A stretch of 64,000 nucleotides of DNA, from NCBI GenBank assembly GCA_950295325.1, contig OX485804.1, positions 66,254,033 through 66,318,032 of the forward strand. Direction: 5' to 3'. Within the stretch, counting starts at the first letter, position 1; every line of letters starts with the position of its first letter. The position numbers and the translations under genes were made by a program. Under the pieces are notes generated by a model. The model saw nothing but the letters and a program-made list of their open reading frames with translations. It did not search any database and was not told the origin of the DNA. This DNA comes from Polytrichum commune. Lineage: Eukaryota > Streptophyta > Polytrichopsida > Polytrichales > Polytrichaceae. Below, one piece after another: positions 45,641 to 56,838 of the stretch.

Positions 45641-46359
45641 GTTATGTTCAAGTTCTATCTATCAAATCTACATGGCGGTCTATGGGTAGCTTAATCCCTA
45701 AAGGACTATGCCATTTTGTGTGCACTTCATGTATAGTATGTGGTTTGTTGTACGGGTAGACCTTAGGAGTCCTTTACAAGTATTAATTCGGTTGATTTTT
45801 TTCTCATGACTATATCTCAACATATGCAATGAGTACTAATTTGTTGGGGTAACATTTTCCAAGAATTTGCATGTTAATTTACATTTTTGGGATTAGGGCA
45901 CGTTGCTAATTACTCTCTAATACCATTGCCTCCCAAGTATTTGTGGGCATATATGAACGTATTCTCCTATTGAAACCTACATCCAAGCAACAAGAATATT
46001 GGGTCATGTACAAGACAATTTTGGGTACTCCAAGTCAAGCAATCACATTGTTACTAGACCAACTTGTTGACTAATGTCATTGTTTACCCTCCACCAATAA
46101 GATGAAAGGTCATTAGGACCTGATTTTTTTTTAAACCAAAGACCCATCCATGTGATCGACTGAGCCAATAACACCCAACCTTTTTGTGAAGCAACAATTA
46201 TGTAATCTTTGAGTACAATACATGTGGAACGGCTCCCAACAATTGTGGATACATATAACTCGCTCTTGTAACAAGCATACGCATGGCCGCTTACACTTCC
46301 TCAAACTATTGAGAGCGTGAAAATTGATCAAACTCTCAATAGTTTATGACCCATAAACA
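45641..46359. other. Intergenic, no gene seen
   Basis: AT-rich; short minus-strand ORF at 46131-46331 without family features. Confidence 0.45.
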
Positions 46360-46857
46360 CACGGGTAGATCACTCTAAGGCATTTTTGTGCACCACGTGC
46401 GGCTGGGGTTTTTTTTGTTTTGGGGCTATTTACCTTCAAGGGCTAAATTAAAGCCTCCCTATAATTACTTAAATTTAAAAAATGGCCCATTTGTTTGCAC
46501 CCTTCCATTACTTATATTGTCCAAGTCACTGCAATTTTTTGTACTCTATATTCCTTTTAAGTAATTTTGGACAGATGGAAATCCCAATTATCATCCATCC
46601 CCGTGAGTCCTAAACCCATTTACATACCATACTAAACATACGTTCTAGGATCCTTATCTTCAGCCCCTATATTAATTTTACAAAAAAATAATGGCCCACG
46701 TTTTATGTCCATCTAACTTACTTATAATGGGATTGTCTACATTTAATGGCCCCTTCATTATTTGGAATTCCTTTATAATTTTTATTTCAAATGATTTTAA
46801 TCCTCTCTATATCATGCCGCACTTCGTTTTTAAAATGCACTAAGTGATCTACCCGTG
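46360..46857. mobile_element. hAT-like MITE with 8-bp target duplication
   Basis: Perfect 15-bp inverted termini CACGGGTAGATCACT / AGTGATCTACCCGTG, with weaker similarity continuing inward (GTGCGGC..). Flanked by CATAAACA at 46352-46359 and 46858-46865. The 498-bp interior has no coding capacity. An 8-bp duplication and CA-GGG-like terminus fit the hAT superfamily. Confidence 0.85.
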
Positions 46858-46977
46858 CATAAACATTACGAGATCCCTTGCACATGTGTTCACAAGCTTC
46901 CTTTGCTAAGCTACTGCAAATACGAAGCCATAGAAGCATTTTTGGGTTTGCCAATCCTTTTAACTTCAGAGGTTAAA

Positions 46978-47085
46978 CCCAAGGCCTTAAACCGAAGCCT
47001 ATGGAAACTCCAAGTTTAAGCCATCTAAGGCTAGAATAGTAGTTAGATGGGTGACCATCCTGGTACTTGATTTCCACTACACCCT
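46978..47085 (+). pseudogene. 5S-rRNA-like segment
   Basis: Aligns by eye with plant 5S rRNA: GGAAACTCCAAGTTTAAGCC matches the AACTCCGAAGTTAAGC core; then GAATAGTAGTTAGATGGGTG and ACCATCCTGG, continuing to an ACACCCT end. The 5' third is poorly conserved. Too diverged to be a working 5S gene. It could be a 5S pseudogene, a 5S-derived SINE, or the 5S-like part of a Cassandra-type LTR; no second copy was found within about 1 kb. Confidence 0.6.
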
Positions 47086-47850
47086 ACCACCGTTGATCCC
47101 CCAATCACAGTGGGTGGGTGGGGGTATCCAGGTGAACTAAATATCTTCAACCAACCATGTGGAAGCCTAGGGACTTGCTCTTTGGAGAGATAGGTGCTGG
47201 CCAACTTGCTTGTGCTTGCCAATAGTTGGGCCCTCTAGTTCTCGTAATGCCCACTTTGAATTACATATAGACATAGAAATTGATTGAAGAAACGCGTAAT
47301 TCACACCGATGGCAACATCGGAGTCCTCTTTCTTTCTTTCTTTCTTTCTTTACATGGTGGTCTACTCTATAACATGTCACATGAAAGGAAAGGAAAAACA
47401 ATGAACAAATGTGAAAGTAAGATCCATCATTTACTAATGCAATCCATTAGGCATTGGACAAAGCCTCACATTCATAAAGCCCAAAGAATTTTGATTCGTT
47501 GTTCACAATCTGGGAGAAAGGAGATTATCAGATAAGAGAGTTACCTTTTATTCATCCAACATGAAAGCCCTTGAATAGTATGCATGCCAGAGTTGATCTG
47601 TTTCAGTTGCTTTGACCACGGAATTAGGTTAAAAGCCCAAGAATTATGAGTCTAGTCCGATTCATTAGCGATGAATTGGCCACCAATCTATATGGGATCA
47701 GGTCCAATACGGTGTTGTATTCCTGCAGAATTTTGTTGTTCAAGCCATACTGAAACTAATACTCCTAAAGTAGATAGGCTGGATGGATGAAAGGTAAACT
47801 AGTATCCAATAATTCCCACTTTCCCACAATCTGAGTATCTTGGTAGCTCT
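47086..47850. other. Intergenic, no gene seen
   Basis: Contains (TTTC)n at about 47329-47350 and a CATTCATCCAACATGAAAGCCC segment at about 47550 that resembles one at about 25260. Confidence 0.4.
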
Positions 47851-47859
47851 TACCTCGAA

Positions 47860-48132
47860 GTGGTTGTCATGGCCACTAACCAAAACAGTACTTCGGATGC
47901 AAATAACAGACAGAATCACCTGCCAGGCCAATTGCTGTCAACACTGCAATTGAGGAGTCAGCCTTCAGGTAAAAAAGCCAGCCTTGGGACCCACTTTTCC
48001 TCTGCACCTGGCAACAAGAAATCTGCACATGTACCTAAGTATGGCAGTCCCCAATTTGGAACTTCTCACGAGGTGGCTACTCCTTTCATCTCTGCTTACT
48101 CACCTCTAATTCTCATAGTGAGACCCCCTTAA
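47860..48132 (+). other. Possible lone exon, Ser/Asn/Gln-rich, unassigned
   Basis: An open frame of 90 codons whose composition (NQNSTSDANNRQNHLPGQ, later SSAPGNKKSAHVPKYGSPQF) looks more protein-like than neighbouring shadow ORFs. No further exons or family match were found; transcription is unsupported. It could equally be the 5' part of a degraded gene. Confidence 0.2.
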
Positions 48133-49543
48133 CAATATCTCATAAATAATTTGAGAAGAAAATTCTGAAGGCACAAGTAATACTACATTGACAGCCCCCA
48201 AATCTTGATTGTCCAATGCATCTTTTCAATCTAAGTTTCAATGGTCATGATTTTCCAAGGACTGCACATGACCCAATAAGTAGGTTCCTATCCTGACCCC
48301 AACTCTTCTGGCCCTATCCTCAGCTTCCATACCACTTAAGACCCTTGCTCTTATTGGTTGTCGCCATTTAATTCCAAGTTTTTGTGGGGGCTCCAAAAAC
48401 TACACCAAATAGTCATGGAGACTTCCAACGATAAGGACAAAAGTTTCGTAACGACAGGGTTCTGGAAAAAAGTAGCATAAAACAAAATAATCAACCACAT
48501 CAATTTCCTAGAAAAGCAATAACCATCGCCCACACTAATTTTAAAATAGAGATTTGGGATGGATTGGAAATCGATATGGCCGACATTGATTCTCATTCTG
48601 GGAATTAATGTGGGTTCTAGAGATTTACTGCAGCCCGCACTAATAGGTTGTTAGTGCAATGACCATAAACAGAACAAGGCCCGAGACATTGGTCCTTTTC
48701 CGCATCCTGCGTACATCTTCAAAGGTCGTACTGGTGAACTGGTGCAAGGGTCATGGACCTACCAGGTGGTGCCATCACGAGTCCTTGGCTGGTGAGAACT
48801 TGGCCAGTTGCACAGATAGCTCCAAGCCTGTTCAGATGCAGCCCCCCATCGCATCTCTCTTGCGGCCGATTGTTAGCCACCCACATAACACTGACTGCCA
48901 CCTATCCATAGTAATGTACTTCATGCATTGCACAGAAGAAAAAGAAAGAGAAAACGAAATGGCAGGATACGTGCAAGGGTGAAGAGTTCAACCAGATTTT
49001 AGTGTGATAACACAAAGTTGCTGTCCCTTGCTCTTCTCCTCAACGAGGCTCAGGGGTCGTTTGTGGCATTGATCCATCCTGGCTTGATGTCAAACCAAAA
49101 GAATGCCAGTTCATCAGGGCATGACATCTCCTGGTGCTGTTTGATACAAATATAATGACATTAATCCCCATACACCAACTGAAAATGCCAAAATGGATGT
49201 CAAAATTTTGACAAGATTTAGTCCTTCAAGAGCTTCCCAGACAACATAAAGGTGCCTGTTACAGAAGATAATCTTACAAACGCTAGCTATATCCAAGATT
49301 GAGGTGAGAGACCGGGAAGGTGAAACATCAAATTGCAAAAACAACTTGCATTTGATTGCTATGTCATACGATTTCTTCCCTTTTAGTCTATCAATAATCA
49401 GTTTCTCGATGTCAGATTGCACATTTATTACTTGTGCTTGCTCAAGTGGCTATCACAATGTGCACAACATCAAAAGATGAGACTACCCTCTTGTTTTGCT
49501 ATTAACTGTGCTTGTGCTATTGGAGCCCTCCATATACTATACA
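48133..49543. other. 3' flank of the SPRY gene plus spacer
   Basis: About 49110-49543 is probably the 3' UTR or flank of the SPRY gene. About 48530-48660 is related to 6230-6380. No independent gene supported. Confidence 0.4.
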
Positions 49544-51460
49544 TCACTTTTGCTGCCCGTCTAAAACAATCTCGAAAAGGTCGGATTCAGCCTCTGACAG
49601 AACATGCTGATGCTGCAATTCTGGAGAGTTTGCATACTCAAATTCTGAGATCCACTGAGCGTCTGCTCTTCCAGTGGAAAAAAGGTCGTGGCTGTCATCA
49701 AATAAAATGCCATTTTTCCTGAGCCTTCCTTGTACCAGTCGACAGGATGGATTTGCAACTCGTTTGATGTTAGCAGGGACATATTCAAATGTTTTCTGGC
49801 CTAAGTTGACTGAAATTGTCACGTCGTAGTTACTTGCAATTGTGGGGTAAAGTGGATAGCTGAACTCGGAGCTCTTAAGATGGGCTTCGTAGACAAGTTC
49901 ACCATTCACTGTGAAGTACACCTTCTTCAATTGGCGTTCAAATCCACATCCAATTGTAGTCTTCACAGCTCCCCATGGCCGCCCTTTTACTGGCGAACCC
50001 TCCTCTCCTTCTAATTGAGGTATACCTGCATGTAACATGAAACCCTAAAAATCTTATGACAGCTCCTTCACAACAACAAAAACATTTCACTGGTTTCTGC
50101 AATTTCCGTCAATTCATACTGTCAGCTCCTGACTTCATTTGTTTACGGCACAATGTTTGGGAAGCTAAACTCCAGTTAACTTAGTAATAAGCTGCCTGTG
50201 CCCTGCCATCACATGGAGAGGTTGCTAGAGAGTTGCCAGACTATTTATTCCGTGTACTTTGTGCAATGCAATTAATCACCCGACGACTTGTATATCCATT
50301 GGCATATTAATGACCTAAGCTTAACCTATTTCACAGACCAACAACGATGCTAAGATTTGATGCAGTCTGAAATGAAAGCAGAGAGCACATGACAAGCAAA
50401 ATCATCATGCCATCGCCACTGGATGAGAAAGAGAAGAGAACTAACCATTGACATAACACTGGCCATCCGCTGAAAGGAAGCCGACAGAGCCTGGGTCGAA
50501 GCCAAGAAGCCTGAAAGGTGGTGCTTCCGCACCTGCTAGGCCCACTGAGAGAAGCTGGTCCCAGTCGATCGGAAGCACCTTCTGGAATGAATTCTCAAAA
50601 TTCGATTGATCACTTGGTGGACAAACTTTTCCTAGCTGTACATGCAGGTCCAATTCTGGGGTATGATCGCTCTCCAGCAATGTGTCTTTCTTCACATCAT
50701 TAATTCGATTGAGCTCCCCCCCCTCCACTTTAATGTGACTCAATTCAGCGCCATGAGATTGTTGTGTCGGTAAACCTTGACGTTTTTTATCATAAACTTC
50801 GGAGGTAATGGACTCTGCGATGAGCTTCACCCGTTCGCTTCCCGCTAAGGAGCCATGTTCTAAACTAAGTTCATTTCCAGAAGCTAAGATACAAATTTCA
50901 AAGTACGCATCCTGAGGAAAAGGAGAAGGACCTAGAACTGGTCCAGGTAAGGGCAGAGCAGTCTGCAGGGCCTGCACAGGAAGGACGCAGCCGTCCTTGT
51001 TTGAACGTAAACCAGGATTGAAGCGAATCCGCTGCATGTAGTTAAACTCCCCGGAGCCAGGTCCGGGTATCCATGTGATTTCAGGTGCACAGAACTTCAT
51101 TGATGCACAAGAAATGCACATCTCCCACATCTGGTGGACGGGTCCTGCAAATGCTCCCATAGCGGAGGCCGGATACGAAAATGCAAATGCCGTCCACCCA
51201 TGCTCCAAGGCCGAGATAACATGCGACGGATGTTCGCTCCATTCAAAAGCTCTTAGTGGTACAATAGTCCGCCATAGACTAGCCATCTCAGCGCTGCGCT
51301 TCAGAGCGGCATTACGCCGGTCTACTGGTGCCGCCACTGACTCTTCGGTGAAATATTTCTGCCACAACCACTTGGCGTATGCTTTAATTATAAGGATTAC
51401 CAGCAGCGACGGAAATGCTGCTGCTAGAGTTAACATAATTATTGACCAGGCTTGCTCCAT
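49544..51460 (-). CDS. Membrane-anchored SPRY-domain protein
   Basis: Two coding exons (minus strand): 51460-50446 and 50025-49544, phase-1 GT–AG intron, 498 residues. ATG at 51460 directly opens a hydrophobic segment (IIMLTLAAAFPSLLVILIIK, residues ~7-26), a likely signal-anchor, followed by basic residues. The SPRY domain spans the intron: LLGFDPGSVGFLSADGQCYV at the end of exon 1, then GRPWGAVKTTIGCGFE, KKVYFTVNGELVYEAH, LYPTIASNYDVTISVNLGQK in exon 2. Between lies a region with WTAFAFSYPASAMGAFAGP and a variable acidic stretch. SPRY domains bind protein partners; the partner here is unknown. Related plant proteins with an N-terminal anchor and C-terminal SPRY exist but are poorly characterised. 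The C-terminus ends LFEIVLDGQQK. Confidence 0.88.
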
Positions 51461-53997
51461 CTCTGTTCATGTGACAATATTCCTCCGTGGTCCTCTAGTC
51501 TTTCCAGCGGTACATCTAGGGGGCCCACGCCATGGCCTCATCCATCGTTCTCTTAGCAACTCAATATCTACCTTTGTTTTGACATGTCCATTTCCCTTCA
51601 CCAAAGTCCATCCACCCGCTAATTTGACTCTCGCCGTTAGAAGTGAAGAAACTGACATCAACCTCATTATGATAGCGGCGACATTGTTACTGGTTGAGGT
51701 AGGGTGGAAAGTCTAGCAGATGGAGATTTTTCAATCAACAAATTCTTGATCAATCGCCGTTAAAACAGTTCGCCAGATGACTTCCCCTGTTTCTCCCAGG
51801 TGGCGGCGTCGCAGCGGTCTTATGAATCTGCCGTGAGCAGACAATGCATTCAATTTAAGAACAAATTAGACCTCAGGACCTCCAAGTAAGAGGAGATTGA
51901 ATCACACAAGCCTATCCTAGCCAACACAATGTTCGAGCTACGCTTTAAACAACTCATTATGCAGCTGATACATACACCACCTGTGAGAGCTCATATTACT
52001 GGACATCAGATAATCAACAGAAAATGTGAATCACAACACCACAGTACAATTTTGAAGATATGGAACAAGTAAGGATCGGATGTATGTAGTCAATGAATCA
52101 ACGAGTCATCAAGACTAGTGAGACTAGAAATCTGTATGCCTACCTCCTACAGGATTTTTGGTTTTAGCGCTTATTGCGAAGGTCAAGGAGTAGAACTTCT
52201 GCAGCGAAATAAAAACAAGTCGTAGAGATTGCACAACCTTCACTCGGAAACGCCTAACATCTGGGATGCTCAAAGAGTTCAAGATGATACACTATTATAA
52301 GCTGCGAATGAATATATTCGAATCTTGAACACACAAGTTCTCCGTAAGTATCCTCGCAATTGATACCTTGATGATTGTAACAAGTGCGACGATGCAATGC
52401 ATCTACCACTGCAGGGAAGCGAGATGATCAAATGCTGTCGAAAAGAGATCCAGCCTGTGAGCATAAAAAAGAGGTAAATTATAATGACTTAAGAATACAA
52501 GTACGTGTTTGCGTTCTAGTGACCATATTGCACATCCCTGCGGTCCCTCACTCGGATCACAGCAAATCAAGGAACATACGTTTGTGAAGGCCTATCTGTA
52601 ACTGAGGAAATCGAACTTCATTTCTCCTTCAAATTGATCTTAGTGTGGATATTATAGCCTCCACAGAGCCTCCAGGCTAAAGCAATGCTGCCTGCAAGAC
52701 CATTCCTATACGTGTACAGCGACTACGTATTACTACTATGGTAATCGGCAGCCGTTCCTTACCTACACGTCTTCTTTTTCCGGCAGTTGCTGAGAACACA
52801 AATTTGGCCTAAATTGGCAAGAAGACGGATGTGTGATCCTCAATGTGACGTCAATCACACTCAAATTAACAGCGCAGAGTGCTTCCGTACAATAAACACC
52901 GCCAAGAGTAGAGGTCGCATTCAGCGCAGAACGAGATCAACTTGAGCACTACCAAATTGGACGTGAATAAGTGAGGAATACGTAGTCTCCTTCCTGACAG
53001 GAGTCCCGTCAGCCGTGACTCTTCATCTGAATCTACACAATTGCAGCTGCAATGGAATGGATTTGTGACAGAGAAGTTGTTAGAAAGAGCCAGGTGAAGA
53101 TAGGAGACACCGAGCCAATGCTCGTCACATCTCTATTCGACTCCAACGAACTAACACGGCACGCACGGCACATAACTTCAACGACAACAGACCTGCGAGC
53201 TCAAGCAAAAACAAGAGGCCCCCATCCAAGAAACTCACCAATAGCCAACTCCGAAGAACGCACAAGCCTCTGCATGTAACTCTCATCCCCGAGCGTCCAG
53301 AAGGGAGCTCCACGAGCTGATATTCCCGCAATCAACCCCGTTCCATGCCCCGCCAAGTAGAGACAAACCAACTAAATGCGGCCGACAATGCTCCGCGGGT
53401 ACAGAAACCATACGAAACGACTGTGAAGCGAAAAAATGCCTCCTCCAGCTCCTCTTGTCAGCCAGCAGGAACTCGTCGTACCGTGACATGAACGTACGCC
53501 TCTAAAGGAACGCCATGGCGGAGCTGCACTCTAAGGGACGGAATTAAAGGATCACGCTGGTGCCACAGTAATAAAGCAGCAGCAACGACCTCATTTATGG
53601 CCCCATTGGACTCAGACAAATGAGAGCCAAGAAAGCTGCAGAGCTTATTATTCCCGCGACGACAAGGTGAGGACGACCCCGCGAGGTTTGTGATAAGCAC
53701 ATCACAAGATGAAGAGGGAAGGAGGAACGCAAGCCCGAGAGCCTATAAACTTGAGTTAGCCTCTCTCGCTCGCTCTATCTCTCTCGCTCGCTCGCTCGCT
53801 CTGCCTGCTACTCCTGCCAGAAGACTTGCTTGCTTACTCCTCCCGACATCACCTGCACTGCCCATGCGGAAGCGCAGACAGAAAAATAAGAAGAGGAGGA
53901 GCTCCTCGCTGTGTGACGACGTAGTAACTAATAATAAGTAGTACCCTCCATAGCTGCTGCAGCAGCAGCCCTGCTGCTTAGACTAAGATGTACTGTA
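51461..53997 (-). promoter_or_regulatory. Leader and upstream region of the SPRY gene
   Basis: About 2.5 kb of repeat-poor, mixed-composition sequence with GC-richer parts at 51461-51850 and 52750-53950, and only short unsupported ORFs. Likely holds the promoter and a 5' leader, possibly intron-containing. A TCGC/TCTC-rich run lies at about 53760-53805 and a GCTGCTGCAGCAGCAGC palindrome-like run at about 53953-53972. An undetected small gene cannot be excluded. Confidence 0.4.
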
Positions 53998-54052
53998 TAT
54001 CTTAGTCCTCAAGGCTCTCCTGGGATCCCCCCTCCCTTTTCACATTGGGACC

Positions 54053-54127
<75 letters not shown>

Positions 54128-54940
54128 TTCCTTGTTCTTGTACTTGTCCAGCCAAAGCTTTCTAAGAGGGGTCCTTTATACATGATTAACATAATTTGGA
54201 TTTTCATGTTCAAATTTGGTACAATTTGTTGTTTGGAGTTTTTTCCGTCTATTATTTAAATACAAGAGGAGGGAGTCGGTTTTATGCTTGGAATGGTGCA
54301 TTCTACACTCAAGATCTAGAGGGTTCCAAGTGTAGAATCACCCCTCCCCCTTTACAAACCCTAAGGAGCAACGAATTCTAACATATAACAATTATGACAA
54401 GTATACATAAAAATCATGCACAACCTTGTATGTGTATCTTAGTCCTGGAGGCTCTCTTGAGATATCTCCACCCTTTTCACATTGCAGCTCTCTCTCTCTC
54501 TCTCTCTCTCATATTTGCTAAGCCAAAGCTTTCTAAAAGAGGTCTTTTATAACATGATTAACATGATTTGACTATTTAGTTTCAAAATTGATAGAATTTG
54601 TGTTTGGGTTCTTCCAAAAGAGGGAGGAGTCGACTTTGCATTTAGTATGGCGGATCCTATACTCAAAATCGGCATGTTCCAAGTGCAAAATCCCCCCCCC
54701 CTTTTACAAACCTTATGAAACAACAAACTCCAAATTATAATAATCCTAAACTGTGTACATTAAAACCATGCATAACCCTTTATATATATATATCTTTGCC
54801 CTCAAGGTTCTTCATGGATACCTTCACCCTTTTAAAATTGGAACTTTCTCTATCTCTTGGCTTCCTTGTACTCATATTTGCTCATCCAAGGCTTTCAAAA
54901 CAAAAAAGGCCCTCTATAGCATGATTAACATATTTGTGGG
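53998..54940. repeat. Tandem array of ~430/365 bp units with internal (CT)n
   Basis: Three units begin at about 53998, 54427 and 54790 with CTTAGTCCTCAAGGCTCTC or its variants. Each continues CCCTTTTCACATTG, a CT tract, then CTTCCTTGTACTCATATTTG-like sequence, GCCAAAGCTTTCTAA, and GGCATGATTAACAT-like sequence. The CT tract measures about 70 bp (54056-54125), 23 bp (54488-54510) and only a remnant (CTTTCTCTATCTCT) in the third, truncated unit. Confidence 0.8.
54056..54125. repeat. (CT)n microsatellite, 70 bp
   Basis: Longest simple repeat of the window, part of the first unit of the surrounding tandem array. Confidence 0.95.
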
Positions 54941-54994
54941 CAATGAATGGATTTCGTTATAAGGTAAGCAGATCTTAAATAGACATGTTTCTCT

Positions 54995-55180
54995 ATGCAC
55001 CCACTTCTTCTAGGATATGAAACACGCAATTAGTGCAAGATGATTAGCAAATCCAGTTGTGCCCATAGCCACTTTCCTCATTATTAGTTTTGGAATTCGT
55101 ATGAATATCCTATTCATTGATAAAGTGAAGATTCTTTGAGTTATTGAATAATCATATAGGTCCCCCCCCCCAACTCAATT
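54995..55180 (-). repeat. Dispersed repeat family A, partial copy 7 (reverse)
   Basis: Reverse landmarks: CACTTCTTCTAGGATATGAA, AAGATGATTAGCAAATCCA, TTCATTGATAAAGTGAAGAT, ATAGGT then C10 at 55162-55171. Truncated after the C-run. Confidence 0.7.
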
Positions 55181-55204
55181 AGACATGTGTTATTCATATA
55201 CTTT

Positions 55205-55520
55205 TCTCTTTGCCCCTGCTCCTCATAGGATATGAAACACACAATTAGCCCAAGATGATTAGCTTATCCATATCGTGCATGTAGCCGTTTGCATCATAAG
55301 TTTGGATCTTGTACAAATATCTTATGTATCACAAAAGTGTAGATTTTTTGCTCATTAAATGGTCATATAGATCCCCCCCCAACCATGTTGACTTTTAAGC
55401 TTAGAATGACCAGCATATTTTGAACACATACTCCAATCTCTTATAAACACATGACATTTTTTTAATGCTTATTCTTAGATCCACACTTATTCACATATCA
55501 CTTAGATACATGTGTCCAAA
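55205..55520 (-). repeat. Dispersed repeat family A, copy 8 (reverse)
   Basis: Starts again at the CTCCTCATAGGATATGAAAC landmark, includes AAATGGTCATATAGAT followed by C8 at 55373-55380, and runs through ACACATACTCCAATCTCTTA to ATCACTTAGATACATG. Directly follows copy 7. Confidence 0.7.
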
Positions 55521-55759
55521 TTATTGCTATGTTGGATTCAAAAACGTCTACAATATATGCATGGCCAAAGAACATGGCTTAAATGATTTTTAAAAAAAAA
55601 TTTGTTGCTTGCCATGAAATTCAACTCAAATTATCACAGTTAGGAATTTTTTTGGATCCATGATTGTGTTATAAGATTTTAGCCACAATGAATGAAGCTT
55701 TCTAATATCCCTTGTTGACCCTTGGTTTTTCAGAGTCATAAAGTGTTGAAGCCATAAAT

Positions 55760-55935
55760 GACCAAGGAGGCCCCCCAATTATCTTGACTATTGAACACGA
55801 ATTGATTAACAAAGCATGTAGTCCATTCTTTCTCAAACACATGGTGCTTTTTGGTGTCCGTTCTTAGATCCACACCTAAACACGCACCATGTACACCTAG
55901 GTTTTCAATATAGATAAGTAACTAAATTAGGTGCA
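55760..55935 (-). repeat. Dispersed repeat family A, partial copy 9 (reverse)
   Basis: Covers only GCCCCCCAATTATCTTGACT, GCATGTAGTCCATTC, TTTTTGGTGTCCGTTCTTAG and TAGATAAGTAACTAAATTAG. Confidence 0.65.
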
Positions 55936-56374
55936 CTGGTTGAATATCCTTGGGATAGTAATATTACTATTATTGCAAAAATTTGACATAATAAATTTCC
56001 TAATAAACTCATAATATTAAATTTGAAAGCTTAAATGAGACCCGATCTTTTATCGCACCACGTTTTCTAGTGGAACACCAGTTATCCCCATTGATGGTGA
56101 CCAACTTGAAATCACGACCAACAGATGATCAATGTCTCTTATTTACTTTTATCACTTATTTGTTTTTAACCAACAATGAACATTTCAAGTCAGTCACCAT
56201 TGAAGGAGCTTCGAATTTGACGGTGACCAACTTGAGATGGCTACCCCCGACCAAAAGGGACAATTCGTTAACTACCCATTGGTCAACATTTCGTGTTGAC
56301 AAGCACTCGTGCACTGGGTCATATGTCTCTCTTCATGTTGCCATCTATCGACATATATGATGTATTGTAGGCTC

Positions 56375-56815
56375 TAATCCATCTCAAGGTGATCAAGCTC
56401 GTGGTGGAATTTGACAATGAAAACCAACACATGATTATTTTAGTTTATGGCATTCATTTGGGGAAGAATTATTCACAACTTTGCAGAATACGTTGTTGCT
56501 TTAGTCCTCAAATTTGATAAATTGTCATTTCACATTGGAGCCTCTCTCTCTCTCTCTCTACGTTGCCTTGCTAGTTGCCCTCTTAACATACTATAATTTG
56601 AATATGCATTGGTGAGGTTATTATCCATCTCAAGGTGCACAAGTGGTGAATTTGATGTTCGTTTAGTGGAAATTAGTTGGAATTAATTGTTCATAAATTC
56701 ACGGGTCAAGTTGTTTACTCTAATCCTTAAGGATTTTGTATTGGAATACTTGGCCCCTTCACATTTGAGCTTGTTGTCTTCATGTTGCCATCCTAGTTGC
56801 CCTCCTAGGATAGAA
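56375..56815. repeat. Imperfect tandem duplication (~220 bp units)
   Basis: Two blocks (about 56378-56590 and 56620-56815) share ATCCATCTCAAGGTG.., TCACAACTTTGCAG / TCATAAATTCACGG, TTGTT..CTTTAGTCCT-like, TTCACATTGGAGC / TTCACATTTGAGC, and CTAGTTGCCCTCCT. The first has a (CT)n tract at about 56543-56558 and shares CACATTGGAGCCTCTC with the 53998 array. Confidence 0.55.
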
Positions 56816-56838
56816 TTTATGTGCAATACAACTCCAAC

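Noticed and set aside
53125-53941. Several ORFs upstream of the SPRY gene on both strands
   Set aside because: Frames do not join, contain low-complexity Ser/Leu/Arg runs and match no family; treated as leader or promoter sequence.
54056-54125. GAGA-type promoter element of the SPRY gene
   Set aside because: The tract is a component of a tandem repeat whose other units have shorter or lost tracts, so promoter function is not supported.
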